Shown here piece after piece: positions 36,237 through 46,099 of a DNA stretch of 64,000 nucleotides. The stretch covers positions 186,001 to 250,000 of the forward strand of contig NZ_AUEG01000001.1 of assembly GCF_000425865.1 (NCBI RefSeq), read 5' to 3'. The notes beneath the pieces are model-generated. The model did not search any database, was not told the DNA's origin, and worked only from the letters and a program-made list of their open reading frames with translations. The stretch comes from Lacticigenium naphthae DSM 19658. GTDB taxonomy: Bacteria > Bacillota > Bacilli > Lactobacillales > Carnobacteriaceae_A. The position numbers were made by a program, and so were the translations under genes. Positions within the stretch are counted from its first letter, which is position 1. The number at the start of each line of letters is the position of its first letter.

Positions 36237-37038
36237 CTTTGTATTTAGCTCCTATAAAGGCGTCTTCCACTCTGTTCCAAAAATGAGTATGCTTATAACG
36301 CGCAAAATGAATCCGTTCCTTTGCAATTTTAAAATTCAATTTTTTTACATTTTTCTCAGTGGTAGTCAATTGATCGACCGTTAGAATGAAATTATCTGTA
36401 TTTTTTGGTTCGAGGTTAATCCACTCATCTGGAGCAATAATTAAGGGGGAACTCAGTGTTCGAAAAACTCGATTGTTCAACGATGCCATTTCTGTTAATT
36501 GCAGCGCCTCTAATCGGGGATGAAGCACGGCTCCGCCGATTGATTTATTATATCCAGTAGAACCTGTAGGGGTTGAGACACATATCCCATCTCCTCTAAA
36601 CCTTTCAAAATGCTCTTCACTTATAAAAACGTCGCAGACTAGTGTTCCATCTACCCTTTTCAAAGTTACTTCGTTTAAAGCAAGGAAATGGGTGTGCGGT
36701 TGATTGTTTTTATAAATCAATTCGACATCTAATAAAGGGTAACTTACACTCTCTCCCTTATCGTTCACCAAGCTTTCAACTAATTCTTCTAAATTAAATT
36801 CTCTCCAGTCAGTATAGAAGCCTAAATGTCCAGTATGGACTCCAATAAATCGAATAGAGTCCAACAGGTGAGCATACCGATGGAAAGCAGAAAGTAGTGT
36901 CCCATCACCGCCAACTGAAATTACTATATCTGGTAGAATATTATTCAAGTTCAATTTGTGACTTAAACAAAGCATTTTTAGTTTTTTTGTCACTTCATTT
37001 GATTTTTCTGTATTATTGCTGAAAATAGCAATATTCAA
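36226..37038 (-). CDS. nadK: NAD kinase
   Basis: Makes NADP from NAD and ATP. The diagnostic GGDGTLL motif is near residue 42, with the NAD-binding NEVTLKR segment and GDGICVSTPTGSTGYNKSIGGAVLHP near 148-173. A TTG start at 37038 is preferred: it gives the standard beginning (M)NIAIFSNNTEKS and stands 4 bases after GGGGGGAG. The in-frame ATG at 37059 overlaps the relQ stop but lies upstream of that ribosome site. About 270 residues, the usual length. It sits between relQ and the pseudouridine synthase gene, the conserved yjbM-yjbN-yjbO order. Confidence 0.94.
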   Translation of the reverse strand: MNIAIFSNNTEKSNEVTKKLKMLCLSHKLNLNNILPDIVISVGGDGTLLSAFHRYAHLLDSIRFIGVHTGHLGFYTDWREFNLEELVESLVNDKGESVSYPLLDVELIYKNNQPHTHFLALNEVTLKRVDGTLVCDVFISEEHFERFRGDGICVSTPTGSTGYNKSIGGAVLHPRLEALQLTEMASLNNRVFRTLSSPLIIAPDEWINLEPKNTDNFILTVDQLTTTEKNVKKLNFKIAKERIHFARYKHTHFWNRVEDAFIGAKYKDEI

Positions 37039-37055
37039 TATACTCCCCCCATTGG

Positions 37056-37712
37056 TCACTTTTTCTTTGGCTTGATATTTTTCTGTTTATTTTTACCTTT
37101 GTCTTGAGAATAAGATCTTTGTGCTTCTTGGATTTGTTCTCTGATTTTTGACATTTCTTCATCTAATTTAAAAGCAGATTCAGCTGCATTTTGTAGTCTT
37201 TCATTGATTTCTTCGGGATAAACGCCTTTATACTTGTAATTCAAAGAATGCTCAATAGACGCCCAAAAATTCATAGACAATGTCCGAATTTGAATTTCAA
37301 CCAAAACCTTTTGTTCTCCAGAAATCAATTGGATCGGATATTCACATATTAAATGATACGAACGGTATCCGCTGTCTTTTTTATGTTTAATATAGTCTTT
37401 CGTCTGCACGATTTTTAAATCTTTACGCTTCCTCATTAATTCAACCACAGTATATATATCTTCTACAAATGGACACATTATTCTTAAGCCAGCAATGTCC
37501 TCCATTTCTGTATCTATACTGTCTAAAGGGATATTTCGCAATTCAACTTTAGATAGTATACTGTCCACTGGTTTCACTCTTCCTGTTACAAATTCTATAG
37601 GGACATGTCTATTTTCTAATTGATATTCTTTTCTTATTCCTTTTAGTTTGATTTTTAGTTCCTCTACAGTTTGTGCATAAGGAAATAAATACATTTCCCA
37701 TTCCATTTCCAT
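37056..37712 (-). CDS. relQ: Small alarmone synthetase RelQ (GTP pyrophosphokinase)
   Basis: Single-domain (p)ppGpp synthetase without hydrolase or TGS/ACT domains. The synthetase signatures are visible: VTGRVKPVDSILSK, DIAGLRIMCPF, KDSGYRSYHLIC and VEIQIRTLSMNFWASIEH. The ATG at 37712 is chosen, with AAGGTG 6 bases upstream; a GTG three codons earlier is part of that site. About 218 residues, typical for RelQ (YjbM). The C-terminal tail is lysine-rich. nadK follows; the divergent CYTH gene lies 134 bases away. Its product probably helps adjust growth and GTP level under wall or nutrient stress (family knowledge). Confidence 0.94.
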   Translation of the reverse strand: MEMEWEMYLFPYAQTVEELKIKLKGIRKEYQLENRHVPIEFVTGRVKPVDSILSKVELRNIPLDSIDTEMEDIAGLRIMCPFVEDIYTVVELMRKRKDLKIVQTKDYIKHKKDSGYRSYHLICEYPIQLISGEQKVLVEIQIRTLSMNFWASIEHSLNYKYKGVYPEEINERLQNAAESAFKLDEEMSKIREQIQEAQRSYSQDKGKNKQKNIKPKKK

Positions 37713-37846
37713 ATAGTACACCTTCTTTTTCTACTTATTTCTTTAAATGTCCTCTCATATATATTAACATAACCTAAGAAGATACAGTACTTTTGTAACA
37801 AGGTGTCTTAGATAATTTTATTTAAAAAATGAAAAGGGGAACTCAT

Positions 37847-38437
37847 ATGTCTGAAAACAAAGAAATCGAATTCAAATCTCTCTTGCTAAATAGTGAATAT
37901 GATAGATTGTTGAATTATTTTCAGTTGGATAAAGTCGATAAACAGTATCAAATCAATCATTATTTTGATACGAATAATTTAGACCTTAAAGAAAAACGAT
38001 CTGCATTGCGCATTCGTATAATAAATGATAACCATGCTGAAATAACTTTAAAAACTCCTGAAGATAATTATTTACTGGAAACTTCTGAAGATTTAACAGT
38101 TGATGCAGCTAAAAGGATGATTCAATCAAATACACTCGAGGTTCCCATCTCTATTCAAACAGTTCTTCAAAATATCGGAATCAACTCCACTAATTTAAAA
38201 AAGATAGCTACATTAGAAACAAATCGTATTGAAAAAGATATCCCAGAAGGTCTATTAGTTTTAGACGAAAGTCACTACAAAAACATTGTAGATTATGAAT
38301 TAGAATTAGAAGTTACAAATTACGAAAAAGGCAAAGTAGACTTCTTGAACTTTTTAGCTAGTCATAAACTTCCCTACCGTAAAGCTAGAAACAAAATCGC
38401 TCGTGCATATGATGTTCCTTCTAATTTAGATAATTGA
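37847..38437 (+). CDS. CYTH-domain protein (YjbK type)
   Basis: CYTH/triphosphate-tunnel fold protein, about 196 residues. The signature ExExK appears at the N-terminus as EIEFK, with further charged tunnel residues in KRSALRIRIINDNHAEITLK and LDESHYKNIVDYELELEV. Related enzymes hydrolyse thiamine triphosphate or inorganic triphosphate; the YjbK subgroup acts on tripolyphosphate in Bacillus as far as I recall. The ATG at 37847 has AAAAGGGG 7 bases upstream; the ATG at 37829 lies before that site. It is divergent from relQ, with which it is usually clustered. Confidence 0.9.
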   Translation: MSENKEIEFKSLLLNSEYDRLLNYFQLDKVDKQYQINHYFDTNNLDLKEKRSALRIRIINDNHAEITLKTPEDNYLLETSEDLTVDAAKRMIQSNTLEVPISIQTVLQNIGINSTNLKKIATLETNRIEKDIPEGLLVLDESHYKNIVDYELELEVTNYEKGKVDFLNFLASHKLPYRKARNKIARAYDVPSNLDN

Positions 38438-38631
38438 CCATAAATCCACCTGGTTTATCAAATAAAACAAACTTTTGTTGTAGACAATCTAGATATTTTG
38501 TGGCAAAATATTGACATTTTATAAATAACACTAAATATTTAAAGCGCAATATTATCTTTACTAGTTTATCTTTGTTAATCTATTAATATAGTAAATTTAG
38601 TAAAAATAATAAGAATTAGGTGTGTTAAACC

Positions 38632-39264
38632 ATGGAATTTTCAAAAAAAATTATGGAAATCTTTTTATTCGTTAATCCTTTAGGACCCCGTTGTTATGAA
38701 ACAGAAAAAATAGTTTTAGATTTTGTACAAGAAAGAAATGAAAAAGTTAAACTTAGGTTCATTCCTTTTGTTAATTTTCATACTATTTCTACACAATTAT
38801 CACTCCACCCCATCAAAGAAACAACTATCGAGACAAGAAACAAACTTTACATGGATACTTACGAAACAGCTTTAGCATTTACTGCCGTGTCTATGCAAGG
38901 GAAAAATATTGGTCGTCAATTTTTAATGGCTCTACAAAAATCTCTGATTGAACAGCAAAACAAAGTTTCTAACAAATTGATCTCTGAAATCATTTCATCA
39001 CTTCCGATCGATACAGAAATGTTTTTAGAAGACTGGCATGCGGATTTCACCAAGCAGTTATTCCTTAAAGATCAAAAAATAGCTCGAGAAATGGATGTCA
39101 GTCAGACTCCTTCCCTTGTTCTATTTTCAAGTATGTCTTCAGATTATGGTTCTGTAATTGAATCTACTGTTTCTAAAGAAGTTTTACATGGATTGTGTGA
39201 TAGCCAAAATCAAAAAATACACAATCTCTCTTCCAAAAAAATTATAAAAAGCTATTCAAATTAA
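38632..39264 (+). CDS. spxH: SpxH/YjbH-like ClpXP adaptor (DsbA family fold)
   Basis: Thioredoxin-fold protein of the YjbH/SpxH family, which delivers the regulator Spx to ClpXP. The start MEIFLFVNPLGPRCYETEKIV keeps the family position of the redox motif but only one cysteine (in PRC), so no CxxC disulfide can form there. A DsbA-type helical insert spans about 75-150 and the second fold half has SQTPSLVLFSS. Length 210 is shorter than the Bacillus protein. The assignment also rests on context: it stands between a yjbK homologue and pepF-coiA-mecA-spx, as in Bacillus. A perfect TTGACA (38511-38516) lies upstream but no good -10 was found. Confidence 0.82.
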   Translation: MEFSKKIMEIFLFVNPLGPRCYETEKIVLDFVQERNEKVKLRFIPFVNFHTISTQLSLHPIKETTIETRNKLYMDTYETALAFTAVSMQGKNIGRQFLMALQKSLIEQQNKVSNKLISEIISSLPIDTEMFLEDWHADFTKQLFLKDQKIAREMDVSQTPSLVLFSSMSSDYGSVIESTVSKEVLHGLCDSQNQKIHNLSSKKIIKSYSN

Positions 39265-39279
39265 TTTGAATAGCTTTTT
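39246..39279. terminator. Terminator after spxH, also facing pepF
   Basis: The stem AAAAAGCTATTCAAA / TTTGAATAGCTTTTT includes the spxH stop codon. A and T runs on the two sides let it act for spxH and, more weakly, for the convergent pepF. Confidence 0.82.
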
Positions 39280-39397
39280 ATTTTCGTTTTTTTTGATTGG
39301 AGTATCAATCAAATAATGTTGTACATACAAAAATGATTATATGCGTAATAGTGACTGTGTAGTGTGCCACTTTTATATATTGAGTCAGGAGAAACCA

Positions 39398-41212
39398 TTA
39401 TTTAGAAGCCATCAATAAACTCTCCAACTCATTTAGTCTGTTTTCAAATATTTTGAACGCTCTTTCAAGATACTCACTGTTGGTCATATCCACACCTGCT
39501 TTTTTCATTACATCGATAGGATAATCACTATTGCCTGATTTCAAATAAGCTAGATAGCGATCTAATGCCCCCTCTTCCCCATTTACAATTTTATCTGCTA
39601 AAGCAGTTGCAGCACAAAAACCAGTAGAATATTGATATACATAATAATTATAGTAAAAATGAGGTATTCTAGACCATTCTACAGCGATTTCGGGATCACT
39701 CTCTACCGCCGGTCCGTAATATTTATCGTTTAATTTTTTATATGAGTCACTTAAATACTCTGCTGTTAATGGAACTCCCTTAGCGGCCTCTTCATGCATA
39801 AAGTGTTCAAACTCAGCGAATTGGGTTTGTCTAAATACAGTGCCTTTAAATCCATCTAAATAATGATTTAAAATATTAATACGAACCTTGGCATCTTCTT
39901 TGGTTTTTAAAAGATAATCAGTCAATAAGTTCTCATTTGTAGTAGATGCAATTTCTGCTAAAAATATTGAATAATCTCCGTATACATACGGTTGATTATT
40001 TCTTGTGAAATAACTGTGCGCACTGTGTCCCAGTTCATGGACCAAAGTATACAAATGGTTTAATGAATCATGCCAATTTAATAAAATATACGGATTTGTA
40101 TCGTAGGCTCCCGAAGAATATGCACCACTTCTTTTACCTCTGTTTTCGACAACATCGATCCAACGGTCAGTAAAGGCAGCATTAAGAACCGCTTTGTACT
40201 CAGTTCCTAACGTTGATAGCCCATTAAAAGTTTCTTCTTTAGCTTCCTCATAACTATATTTTATTCCTGTTTCTCCTGTAATTGGAGTATATAAATCGTA
40301 CATATGCATTTCTTCAATATTCAAAAGAGTTTTTCTTAAACCCATATAACGATGCAGTAAAGGTAAATTCTTATTTACAACATTGATTAATGTATCATGA
40401 ACAGTCTCAGGAATATGGTTCTCACTAAGAGCACGTTCGCGAGCCGATGAAAAATGATGTACTTTTGCAGTATAGTTATGGTAGCGTACATTTGCTGCCA
40501 AAGTACTGGCAAAAGTATTTTTCAATCCTTCATAGACTTCATAAAGTTTTTTGAATGCATCTTCCCTAACTTCTCTATCTGTACTCTCCAATAATTGACC
40601 ATACATACCATGCGAAAGTTGTACTTCGTTTCCGTCTTCGTCTTTTACTGATGGAAACTGGATATCTGCATTATTTAAAACACTAAAAGTCTTACTTGAT
40701 GCCTGAAATAAATCATTTGCTCCAGCAAGCAACCCTTCCATTTCAGAAGACAAGACATGCTCGCGGTTTGACGTCATTGAATCAATGTAATGTTTGTATA
40801 TCTTCAATTCATTAGATTCAATAAAATAATTTTCTAGTTTATTAGGATCTAATGCTAAAACCTCTGGTTCAAACCATGCAATTGCTTCACCGGCTCGAGT
40901 AGCCAACATTTGAGCCCTGTCATTCATTGCCTGGTAAAAGGAATTAGAAGTATCTTGATCATTTTTCAGATGAGAATAAACATAAACTGTCTCTAGTTTT
41001 TGTGACAATGCAAGCAATGATTCCAGTGCTTGCAAGAAAATGGTTGAATTCTCAGCCAACCTTCCCTGATAAGTCTTAACTTCAAGGATCATTTCTTCAA
41101 CTTTCTGATAAGCTTGATTGAAATCTTCATCCGATTCAAAAATCACACTGAGATCCCACATTGATTTTTCAGGTAAATCTTGACGATTTGGTAGTTGCTT
41201 CACATTTGACAT
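39398..41212 (-). CDS. pepF: Oligoendopeptidase F (M3B metallopeptidase)
   Basis: Cytoplasmic zinc peptidase that cuts short peptides of about 7-17 residues. The zinc motif HELGHSAHS lies near residue 387-395, with the downstream glutamate in SIFLAEIASTTNE. The M3B start LPNRQDLPEKSMWDLS is typical. Length about 604 is normal. The ATG at 41212 has AGGAGG 7 bases upstream; the ATG at 41239 lies before this site. It follows coiA by 71 bases, and the mecA-coiA-pepF order is shared with Bacillus, where the genes are named yjbF-yjbG. Confidence 0.95.
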   Translation of the reverse strand: MSNVKQLPNRQDLPEKSMWDLSVIFESDEDFNQAYQKVEEMILEVKTYQGRLAENSTIFLQALESLLALSQKLETVYVYSHLKNDQDTSNSFYQAMNDRAQMLATRAGEAIAWFEPEVLALDPNKLENYFIESNELKIYKHYIDSMTSNREHVLSSEMEGLLAGANDLFQASSKTFSVLNNADIQFPSVKDEDGNEVQLSHGMYGQLLESTDREVREDAFKKLYEVYEGLKNTFASTLAANVRYHNYTAKVHHFSSARERALSENHIPETVHDTLINVVNKNLPLLHRYMGLRKTLLNIEEMHMYDLYTPITGETGIKYSYEEAKEETFNGLSTLGTEYKAVLNAAFTDRWIDVVENRGKRSGAYSSGAYDTNPYILLNWHDSLNHLYTLVHELGHSAHSYFTRNNQPYVYGDYSIFLAEIASTTNENLLTDYLLKTKEDAKVRINILNHYLDGFKGTVFRQTQFAEFEHFMHEEAAKGVPLTAEYLSDSYKKLNDKYYGPAVESDPEIAVEWSRIPHFYYNYYVYQYSTGFCAATALADKIVNGEEGALDRYLAYLKSGNSDYPIDVMKKAGVDMTNSEYLERAFKIFENRLNELESLLMASK

Positions 41213-41283
41213 TAGAAAACCTCCTGTTTTTTTCATCACCCTCTCATTTTATCATAATTTTATTTCATTTAAAGCTTCTTTAA

Positions 41284-42432
41284 CTATTTGCATAAAAAAA
41301 TTTGCTTGTATTTTGCTCTTTCGTTTCTATAGAATATAGGTCTTTTATTAATTCTCCATACTTGATCTCCTTTATCCTTTAATATATTTTGTTTCACCAA
41401 AAAGTTGCAGAATTCTTTCAGGGGAGTATCCAAAACATCAGAACTGACCAATGGAAAATCAGATAAAATTAATAGTTTATTTGTAATTAATTTTTCCCAC
41501 ACACATTTTAATTCTTTGGTCGTGAATTCATTCTTTGAATTCAATTGTATAAATTTTAGCAAGTAATATTTCCAAAGCATGTTGGAACTCGAAATCATCC
41601 AATCACATGGCAATGTGACATAGCATTCAATTGGGATACTTATTAATGAATCTCGATTCTGATATATTTTTTCCATAAACAATTTCGTAGCTCTATTTGA
41701 ATAATATGCGTTCGATCGAATATAATTGTCTCGAATGGATAAGTTATATCGAGGGAAATTGTTAACCTCAAAATTTAAACCGTTACTATTTCTCATGAAT
41801 CTGATGATATTGTCCTTACTTTTGATAGGCCAACTTTTAATCTTGTAGTCTATTCTTCGAGAGTGATTGATAGAATTCAAATTATAAATTACGGTAAACA
41901 TTTTATTGGAAACATCAAATTCCAGGGAATAAAAAATCCCGCTATCAGTGATACCTACAAAAGTTTTTTGTAGGTTTGTTAGCTTGTTTTTTATATGTAA
42001 GTTTTTACCTAAAATCCAAATTACTTTATAGCCCCTCCTTTTGTAATTAGACGTACGTTCTTTCATGCGTCTAATATTTAATGTAGTACACTGAAATTCG
42101 ATAGCAATTTTTTCTTCATCTGTTTTCCACAAAATATCGGGTCGTTGTTTCAAATCGGATAAATATGCTTCTAAATAGACCTCTTGCATATTTTTTCTCA
42201 ACATTTCAAAAAGCAATTGTTTTCCAAGAAGATGTTCCTCTGTTTCCCCTTCTGAAAAACTGATGCATTCACTCTTCTTTTTATGAGCGAAATGAGCAAT
42301 TTTAATAGTCCCTTTTTTCAAAACAAGATCTTGTTTACAACTCGGGCATACATACTTCGTCGTTTTATTATTACTATCTATACAGTCTTGAGCATTTACA
42401 CGCTTTTTGTCTTTGTTTAATGCAATTAACAT
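41284..42432 (-). CDS. coiA: Competence protein CoiA family
   Basis: CoiA-like protein, 382 residues, linked to processing of incoming DNA during transformation in streptococci. The N-terminal cysteine motif CPSC (about 29-32) and HFAHKKKSEC form a zinc-finger-like start. The central nuclease-like domain is visible: EGETEEHLLGKQLL, RPDILW, and IAIEFQCTTLNIRRMKERTSNYKRRGYKVIWILG, with the D...ExQ arrangement of PD-(D/E)xK nucleases (inferred). The C-terminal part is poorly conserved. It has a strong AGGAGG site and its own short upstream gap after the mecA terminator, so it may be expressed separately from mecA, for example in competence. Confidence 0.9.
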   Translation of the reverse strand: MLIALNKDKKRVNAQDCIDSNNKTTKYVCPSCKQDLVLKKGTIKIAHFAHKKKSECISFSEGETEEHLLGKQLLFEMLRKNMQEVYLEAYLSDLKQRPDILWKTDEEKIAIEFQCTTLNIRRMKERTSNYKRRGYKVIWILGKNLHIKNKLTNLQKTFVGITDSGIFYSLEFDVSNKMFTVIYNLNSINHSRRIDYKIKSWPIKSKDNIIRFMRNSNGLNFEVNNFPRYNLSIRDNYIRSNAYYSNRATKLFMEKIYQNRDSLISIPIECYVTLPCDWMISSSNMLWKYYLLKFIQLNSKNEFTTKELKCVWEKLITNKLLILSDFPLVSSDVLDTPLKEFCNFLVKQNILKDKGDQVWRINKRPIFYRNERAKYKQIFLCK

Positions 42433-42497
42433 ATCTTTATCCTCCTGCTATATAATACGATAAAGATGCTCAAATTTTTTTTGTCTATGCATTACGC

Positions 42498-42540
42498 AAA
42501 AAAACTGTTACATCTAAACTGAGTGGTTTAGATGTAACAG
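42498..42540 (-). terminator. Terminator of mecA
   Basis: A perfect 15-base stem, CTGTTACATCTAAAC and complement, with a 6-base loop is followed by seven T on the minus strand. It separates mecA from coiA. Confidence 0.9.
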
Positions 42541-42560
42541 GTCTTAAATCAATCTATTTA

Positions 42561-43223
42561 CTATTTAAAATAATATCTCAAGGATTTTAGAGCAGTCTCT
42601 TCTAGCAAAATTTTCCCGTGTTCCATCAAAAAATCGCCAGTAAGTTTAGTCTTATGTCCATATTCTAAAGCTACTGCCCACTCTTCAGTCGGGTTTCTTA
42701 AAAGCATTTCTTCTTTATAGAATAAGAAATATATATAGTATTTGTTTTGATAACTTATTAAATAGGATAGTCCGCCCTCTAAATATAATCTTTCCGACAA
42801 TAGAATAGCATCATCAAAATTTTGGAGTTCGACAACTTTTTTTACTATATCTTCTTTCTCATTATCTACCAAGTTGTTCTTTTCTGCTTCTTTCATTTCG
42901 CGTATTCTATTGAAAAAATTAGAAGATTGCTTAGCATCTATACTTTCAACATTATTTTGTGTTGTAGAATCAATGTCTGGTCCAGCAGAATCTTTACTTA
43001 TATATAATTCTAAACCCTCACTAGTTGGCATCACTTGAAAAGTAACTGCATCTGATTCCTGAAATTCATCTTCTAAATCTACTTCCTCTAAAATACTATA
43101 AAAGAATTTTTCGATTTGCTTTTGATTTCCTAATAAATCCAAAAATTCTATGCCTCTTTCTTCTAAATCAGCATGTTTTATTTGTACCCTAATTGTATCT
43201 TCGTTGATATGCTCCATTTCCAT
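42561..43223 (-). CDS. mecA: Adaptor protein MecA
   Basis: ClpC/ClpP adaptor that binds regulators such as ComK or ComX/ComW-type factors and Spx and feeds them to the protease. The N-terminal substrate-binding domain is clear (EHINEDTIRVQIKHADLEERGIEF), followed by an acidic, variable linker (about 85-125) and the C-terminal Clp-binding domain with FDDAILLSERL, GLSYLISYQNKYYIYF and LMEHGKILLEETAL. Length 220 is usual. An ATG at 43223 with GGGGTG 7 bases upstream is used. It lies between spx and coiA. ClpC itself is not in the window; the ClpE gene is. Confidence 0.94.
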   Translation of the reverse strand: MEMEHINEDTIRVQIKHADLEERGIEFLDLLGNQKQIEKFFYSILEEVDLEDEFQESDAVTFQVMPTSEGLELYISKDSAGPDIDSTTQNNVESIDAKQSSNFFNRIREMKEAEKNNLVDNEKEDIVKKVVELQNFDDAILLSERLYLEGGLSYLISYQNKYYIYFLFYKEEMLLRNPTEEWAVALEYGHKTKLTGDFLMEHGKILLEETALKSLRYYFK

Positions 43224-43332
43224 AGTCCCACACCCCTTTTCTTACGATCTCTTTACCGATGGACTATCCCCTCTTATTTTAAAGATTATTTTGAGAATGT
43301 AAAGCGTCTTTAGAGAAAACTAATTTTCAAAT

Positions 43333-43374
43333 GATAAAACCCCTTTTTGTTTGCTTAACAAAAAGAGGTTTTAT
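43333..43374 (-). terminator. Terminator of spx
   Basis: The stem ATAAAACCtCTTTTTGTT-like arm pairs with its complement around a 4-5 base loop, with T-rich sequence on the minus-strand 3' side. It lies just after the spx stop codon, before mecA. Confidence 0.7.
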
Positions 43375-43392
43375 ATTCTCATGAATGTTTTT

Positions 43393-43800
43393 TTATGATA
43401 GAGCGATGCCAGCTATTTGTTGAGCTTTTTTAAGTTCGAGTGCCCTAACTTCACGTGGTAGAAAACGGCGAATTTCATCTTCGTTATATCCCACTTGGAT
43501 TCTTTTTGAGTCAATCATGATGGGTCTTCTTAATATACCTGGTGTTTTTTGGATAAGATTATATAATTCTAAAAGTGATAATTCTTCTATACTTATATTT
43601 AATTGATTAAACGCTTTGGATCTAGTAGAAATAATATCTTCCGTTCCATTTTCTGTCATTATCATAATTGATTTAATTTCTTTAATTGTCAATGAGCTAG
43701 AAAAGATATTTCTTTCTTCATAAGAAATATTGAATTCTTCTAACCATGCTTTAGCTTTCCTACAAGATGTACAACTCGGTGATGTAAACAACGTTACCAT
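43393..43800 (-). CDS. spx: Redox-sensing regulator Spx
   Basis: ArsC-fold protein that binds the alpha subunit C-terminal domain of RNA polymerase and redirects transcription under thiol stress. The redox switch CTSC (C10, C13) is intact, and the alpha-binding glycine lies in [13 protein letters not shown]. The second conserved arm is [29 protein letters not shown]. Length 135 is typical. A GAAGGGAGAG site precedes the ATG. It is followed by mecA and lies about 4 kb from spxH, whose product targets it for ClpXP degradation in Bacillus. Divergent from trpS. Confidence 0.95.
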   Translation of the reverse strand: MVTLFTSPSCTSCRKAKAWLEEFNISYEERNIFSSSLTIKEIKSIMIMTENGTEDIISTRSKAFNQLNISIEELSLLELYNLIQKTPGILRRPIMIDSKRIQVGYNEDEIRRFLPREVRALELKKAQQIAGIALS

Positions 43801-43884
43801 ATGTATTGCTCTCCCTTCATTATTTCACACTGAAAATTATGATTGTATGAGTGCTTTTCTGCATTAGTGACGTCTACATTAATC

Positions 43885-43913
43885 AGTATACAATATTTTC
43901 TATGAATTATCTA
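43885..43913 (-). promoter_or_regulatory. Candidate spx promoter
   Basis: TAGATA (43908-43913) and TATACT (43885-43890) are 17 bases apart on the minus strand. A TTGACA lies slightly further upstream (about 43919-43924) with a weaker -10 (TAGAAA). The 363-base gap 43801-44163 holds only these and the divergent trpS promoter; no T-box core was found in it. Confidence 0.45.
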
Positions 43914-44101
43914 CGCTTTTGTCAAAATTTAGACAAATTTCCGTGTTAATTCGTTAATCTTTCGGAAGAACATTATTTTTAATCGTTGATTTTATTGACT
44001 TTTGTTTTTTTGAAACCAAGCTCCACATTAAAATAAATACAATCTGAAACGTTATAAAAAAGATAGAATAATATTAAATTATTTTAATTCATAATAGTGG
44101 T

Positions 44102-44129
44102 TTGATTTCTTCATCGCTTAACTTATAAT
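44102..44129 (+). promoter_or_regulatory. Candidate trpS promoter
   Basis: TTGATT (44102-44107) and a perfect TATAAT (44124-44129) are 16 bases apart. The predicted start lies only about 28 bases before the gene, too short for a T-box leader. Confidence 0.65.
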
Positions 44130-44145
44130 TGACTTAGTTTAGTAA

Positions 44146-45165
<1,020 letters not shown>

Positions 45166-45220
45166 AAGAACTGGGAGTTTAGACTGACATACTGATTTGA
45201 GACACTAATAAAACACCTTC

Positions 45221-46099
45221 TTAGGCTGCTATTCCTCTAAATTCTAGTGGGGAGTCGTAGTCTAATTTTTCTTAAATTCGTTCATTATTGTAATAATTCA
45301 TATAGTTAATGACACGAGCAATCCCTCTTGCAAGGACAACGAGTGGAATTTAACATATTGGAACTTTTCTGATTTAATATTTGAATGAAATGACTCGATA
45401 ACTGCGTTATCCCAACAGTTTCCTCTTCTGGGCATACTACTCACCAAGTCTTTTTCCTTCACTAAACTTTGAAAAGCATAAGAAGTATACACAGATCCTT
45501 GGTCAGAATGAATCAAGACTCCTTTGGGATTCTTTCTTGCTTCTAAGGCTGCTTTCAAAGTATCCGTCACTATTTGTCTGTTGATGATTGTATAGCCTAT
45601 ATGCGACGACTTCATTGTTAAACAAGTCTACAATGGTTGAAAGATGCAGCGTTTTCGGACCCTATTGAATATACGTAATATCAGTCACCCATTTTTCGTT
45701 TGGTTTGGAGGCACTAAAGTTTCTTGCCAATAAATTAGGCGCAATGATTACGGTCTCTCCCTGAGACTTCCACTTACGTTTTGGTTTTACTCGGCATTGT
45801 AAGTTGAGTTTTTGCATGATCCGTTGAACGGTATTCCGGTGACGTTTAATTTTATATCTACGTTTCAAGAGCTTCGTTATCTTTCGGTGCCCGTAACGGT
45901 ATGTATGTTTTTGACATAATTCTGTAATAGCCAATTCTACTTCCGATAATATTTTCTTTGGTTCTTTCGTCCATCGGTAATACGAGGAACGAGCTATCCC
46001 CAAAGCAGCTAAAATAGCAGTGACCGTATACTTTTTTCTAAACTTGTCTACCAATTGATGGACTACTTCTTTTTCAACTCCTTGCTCATCTCTAAATAC
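45221..46099 (-). pseudogene. IS3-family transposase OrfB, inactivated
   Basis: rve/DDE integrase half of the transposase. In order it keeps the HTH_21-like region (VTAILAALGIARSSYYRW), the first Asp (WVTDITYI), the second Asp (LIHSDQGSVYTSYAF) and the Glu (NAVIESFHSNIKSEKF), but it cannot be made in one piece. Four lesions are visible: a TAG right after DITYIQ (45659-45661), a frameshift with an apparent 7-base duplication near 45600, a second frameshift near 45310-45325, and a TAA in place of a sense codon in the tail that otherwise reads EKLDYDSPLEFRGIAA. The reconstructed stop is at 45221-45223. The translated pieces are 45662-46054 and 45298-45615. Confidence 0.88.

Noticed and set aside
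42433-42500. Possible competence sigma factor (ComX) box upstream of coiA
   Set aside because: TTTGCGTAAT only loosely resembles the streptococcal TACGAATA box; the match is too weak to call.
43919-43940. CtsR-like pair TGTCAAA...AGACAAA upstream of spx
   Set aside because: The second heptad does not fit and the spacing is 4 instead of 3 bases; not counted as a CtsR box.
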